From Planctomycetota bacterium (GTDB taxonomy: Bacteria; Planctomycetota; B129-G9): DNA of 6,925 bases. This document shows positions 6,792 through 6,925 of this stretch, one piece after another. A program made the translations under genes and the position numbers. The notes below the pieces were generated by a model. The model was not told the DNA's origin, made no database searches, and worked only from the letters and a program-made list of their open reading frames with translations. The stretch spans positions 1-6,925 of the forward strand of contig QNCA01000069.1 of the NCBI GenBank assembly GCA_003644325.1. The letters run 5' to 3'. Position 1 is the stretch's first letter. Every line of letters starts with the position of its first letter.

Positions 6792-6925
6792 TACTCAAGT
6801 TGACTGACTTTTTCTGGATGATGGTGGGTGCTTGATTATAATCTGCTGTTTCAACCTTACGGTGACAGTCATCAATCTACGATCCGTTCCGACAAGGTCG
6901 GAACGGCTCCGTAATTGGTGACAGT
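6792..6925. repeat. Palindromic MITE/REPIN-like element, copy D (cut by window end)
   Basis: The left terminal inverted repeat TACTCAAGTTGACTGAC plus TTTTT (6792-6813) is the exact reverse complement of 86-107. After 47 nt come palindrome GGTGACAGTCATC (6861-6873), the arm AATCTACGATCC, a 9-bp hairpin CCGTTCCGA/TCGGAACGG (6884-6906), the arm GGCTCCGTAATT and the start of the second palindrome (6917-6925). Positions 6854-6925 equal 1-72 at 70 of 72 bases. Adding the right end seen in copy A predicts a complete element of about 169 nt. It lies upstream of the DUF2344 promoter. Confidence 0.8.

Noticed and set aside
6835..6842. ATTATAAT inside copy D as a promoter -10 box
   Set aside because: No acceptable -35 hexamer occurs at 16-18 nt on either strand; the nearest TTGAAA on the minus strand is only 8 nt away.

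Overview
The window is a chromosomal housekeeping segment from a bacterium. All seven convincing genes lie on the minus strand, so it is read from high to low coordinates: a DUF2344 (TIGR03936-type) protein, RNase E/G, ribosomal proteins L21 and L27, the GTPase Obg, a PilT/PilU-type pilus retraction ATPase and type III pantothenate kinase (CoaX). The order DUF2344 - RNase E/G - rplU - rpmA - obg is a widely conserved bacterial arrangement. A pilus retraction ATPase and an L27 without the Firmicutes-type cleaved N-terminal extension point to a diderm bacterium. The composition is GC-rich by eye and the intergenic DNA is full of repeats. An uncultivated lineage near the PVC/Planctomycetes-like or other candidate phyla would fit, but the sequence alone does not settle the taxonomy.

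Layout in transcription order: 6792-6925 is a partial repeat element. A good sigma70-type promoter (6736-6764) then drives the DUF2344 gene (6037-6669) and RNase E/G (4483-5985, after a 51-nt gap). rplU (4027-4356) follows after 126 nt and rpmA (3570-3827) after 199 nt. The 222-nt gap before obgE (2340-3347) ends in a classic intrinsic terminator hairpin placed 12 nt before the Obg start codon. pilT (1002-2180) follows after 159 nt and coaX (214-945) after 56 nt. The last 213 nt (1-213) hold a G-rich tandem repeat and another repeat element. The genes link translation (L21, L27, Obg in ribosome assembly), RNA processing (RNase E/G), coenzyme A synthesis (CoaX) and pilus retraction. They are neighbours on the chromosome rather than one pathway.

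The main non-coding signal is a family of short palindromic elements centred on GGTGAC-N-GTCACC. At least one copy sits in every intergenic gap longer than 60 nt and none in the two short gaps. The best-preserved copies (window start, 2204-2337, window end) have inverted terminal repeats ending CTCAAGTTGAC / GTCAACTTGAG flanked by TA, so they look like MITEs or REPIN-like elements. The window begins and ends inside two nearly identical direct copies, so the ends of the sequence coincide with repeat copies.

The second point of interest is the obgE leader. A terminator hairpin there contains, in its own stem and loop, a strong ribosome binding site and an ATG in frame with Obg. I found no defence system, prophage, CRISPR array, tRNA or rRNA, and no clearly new multigene system.
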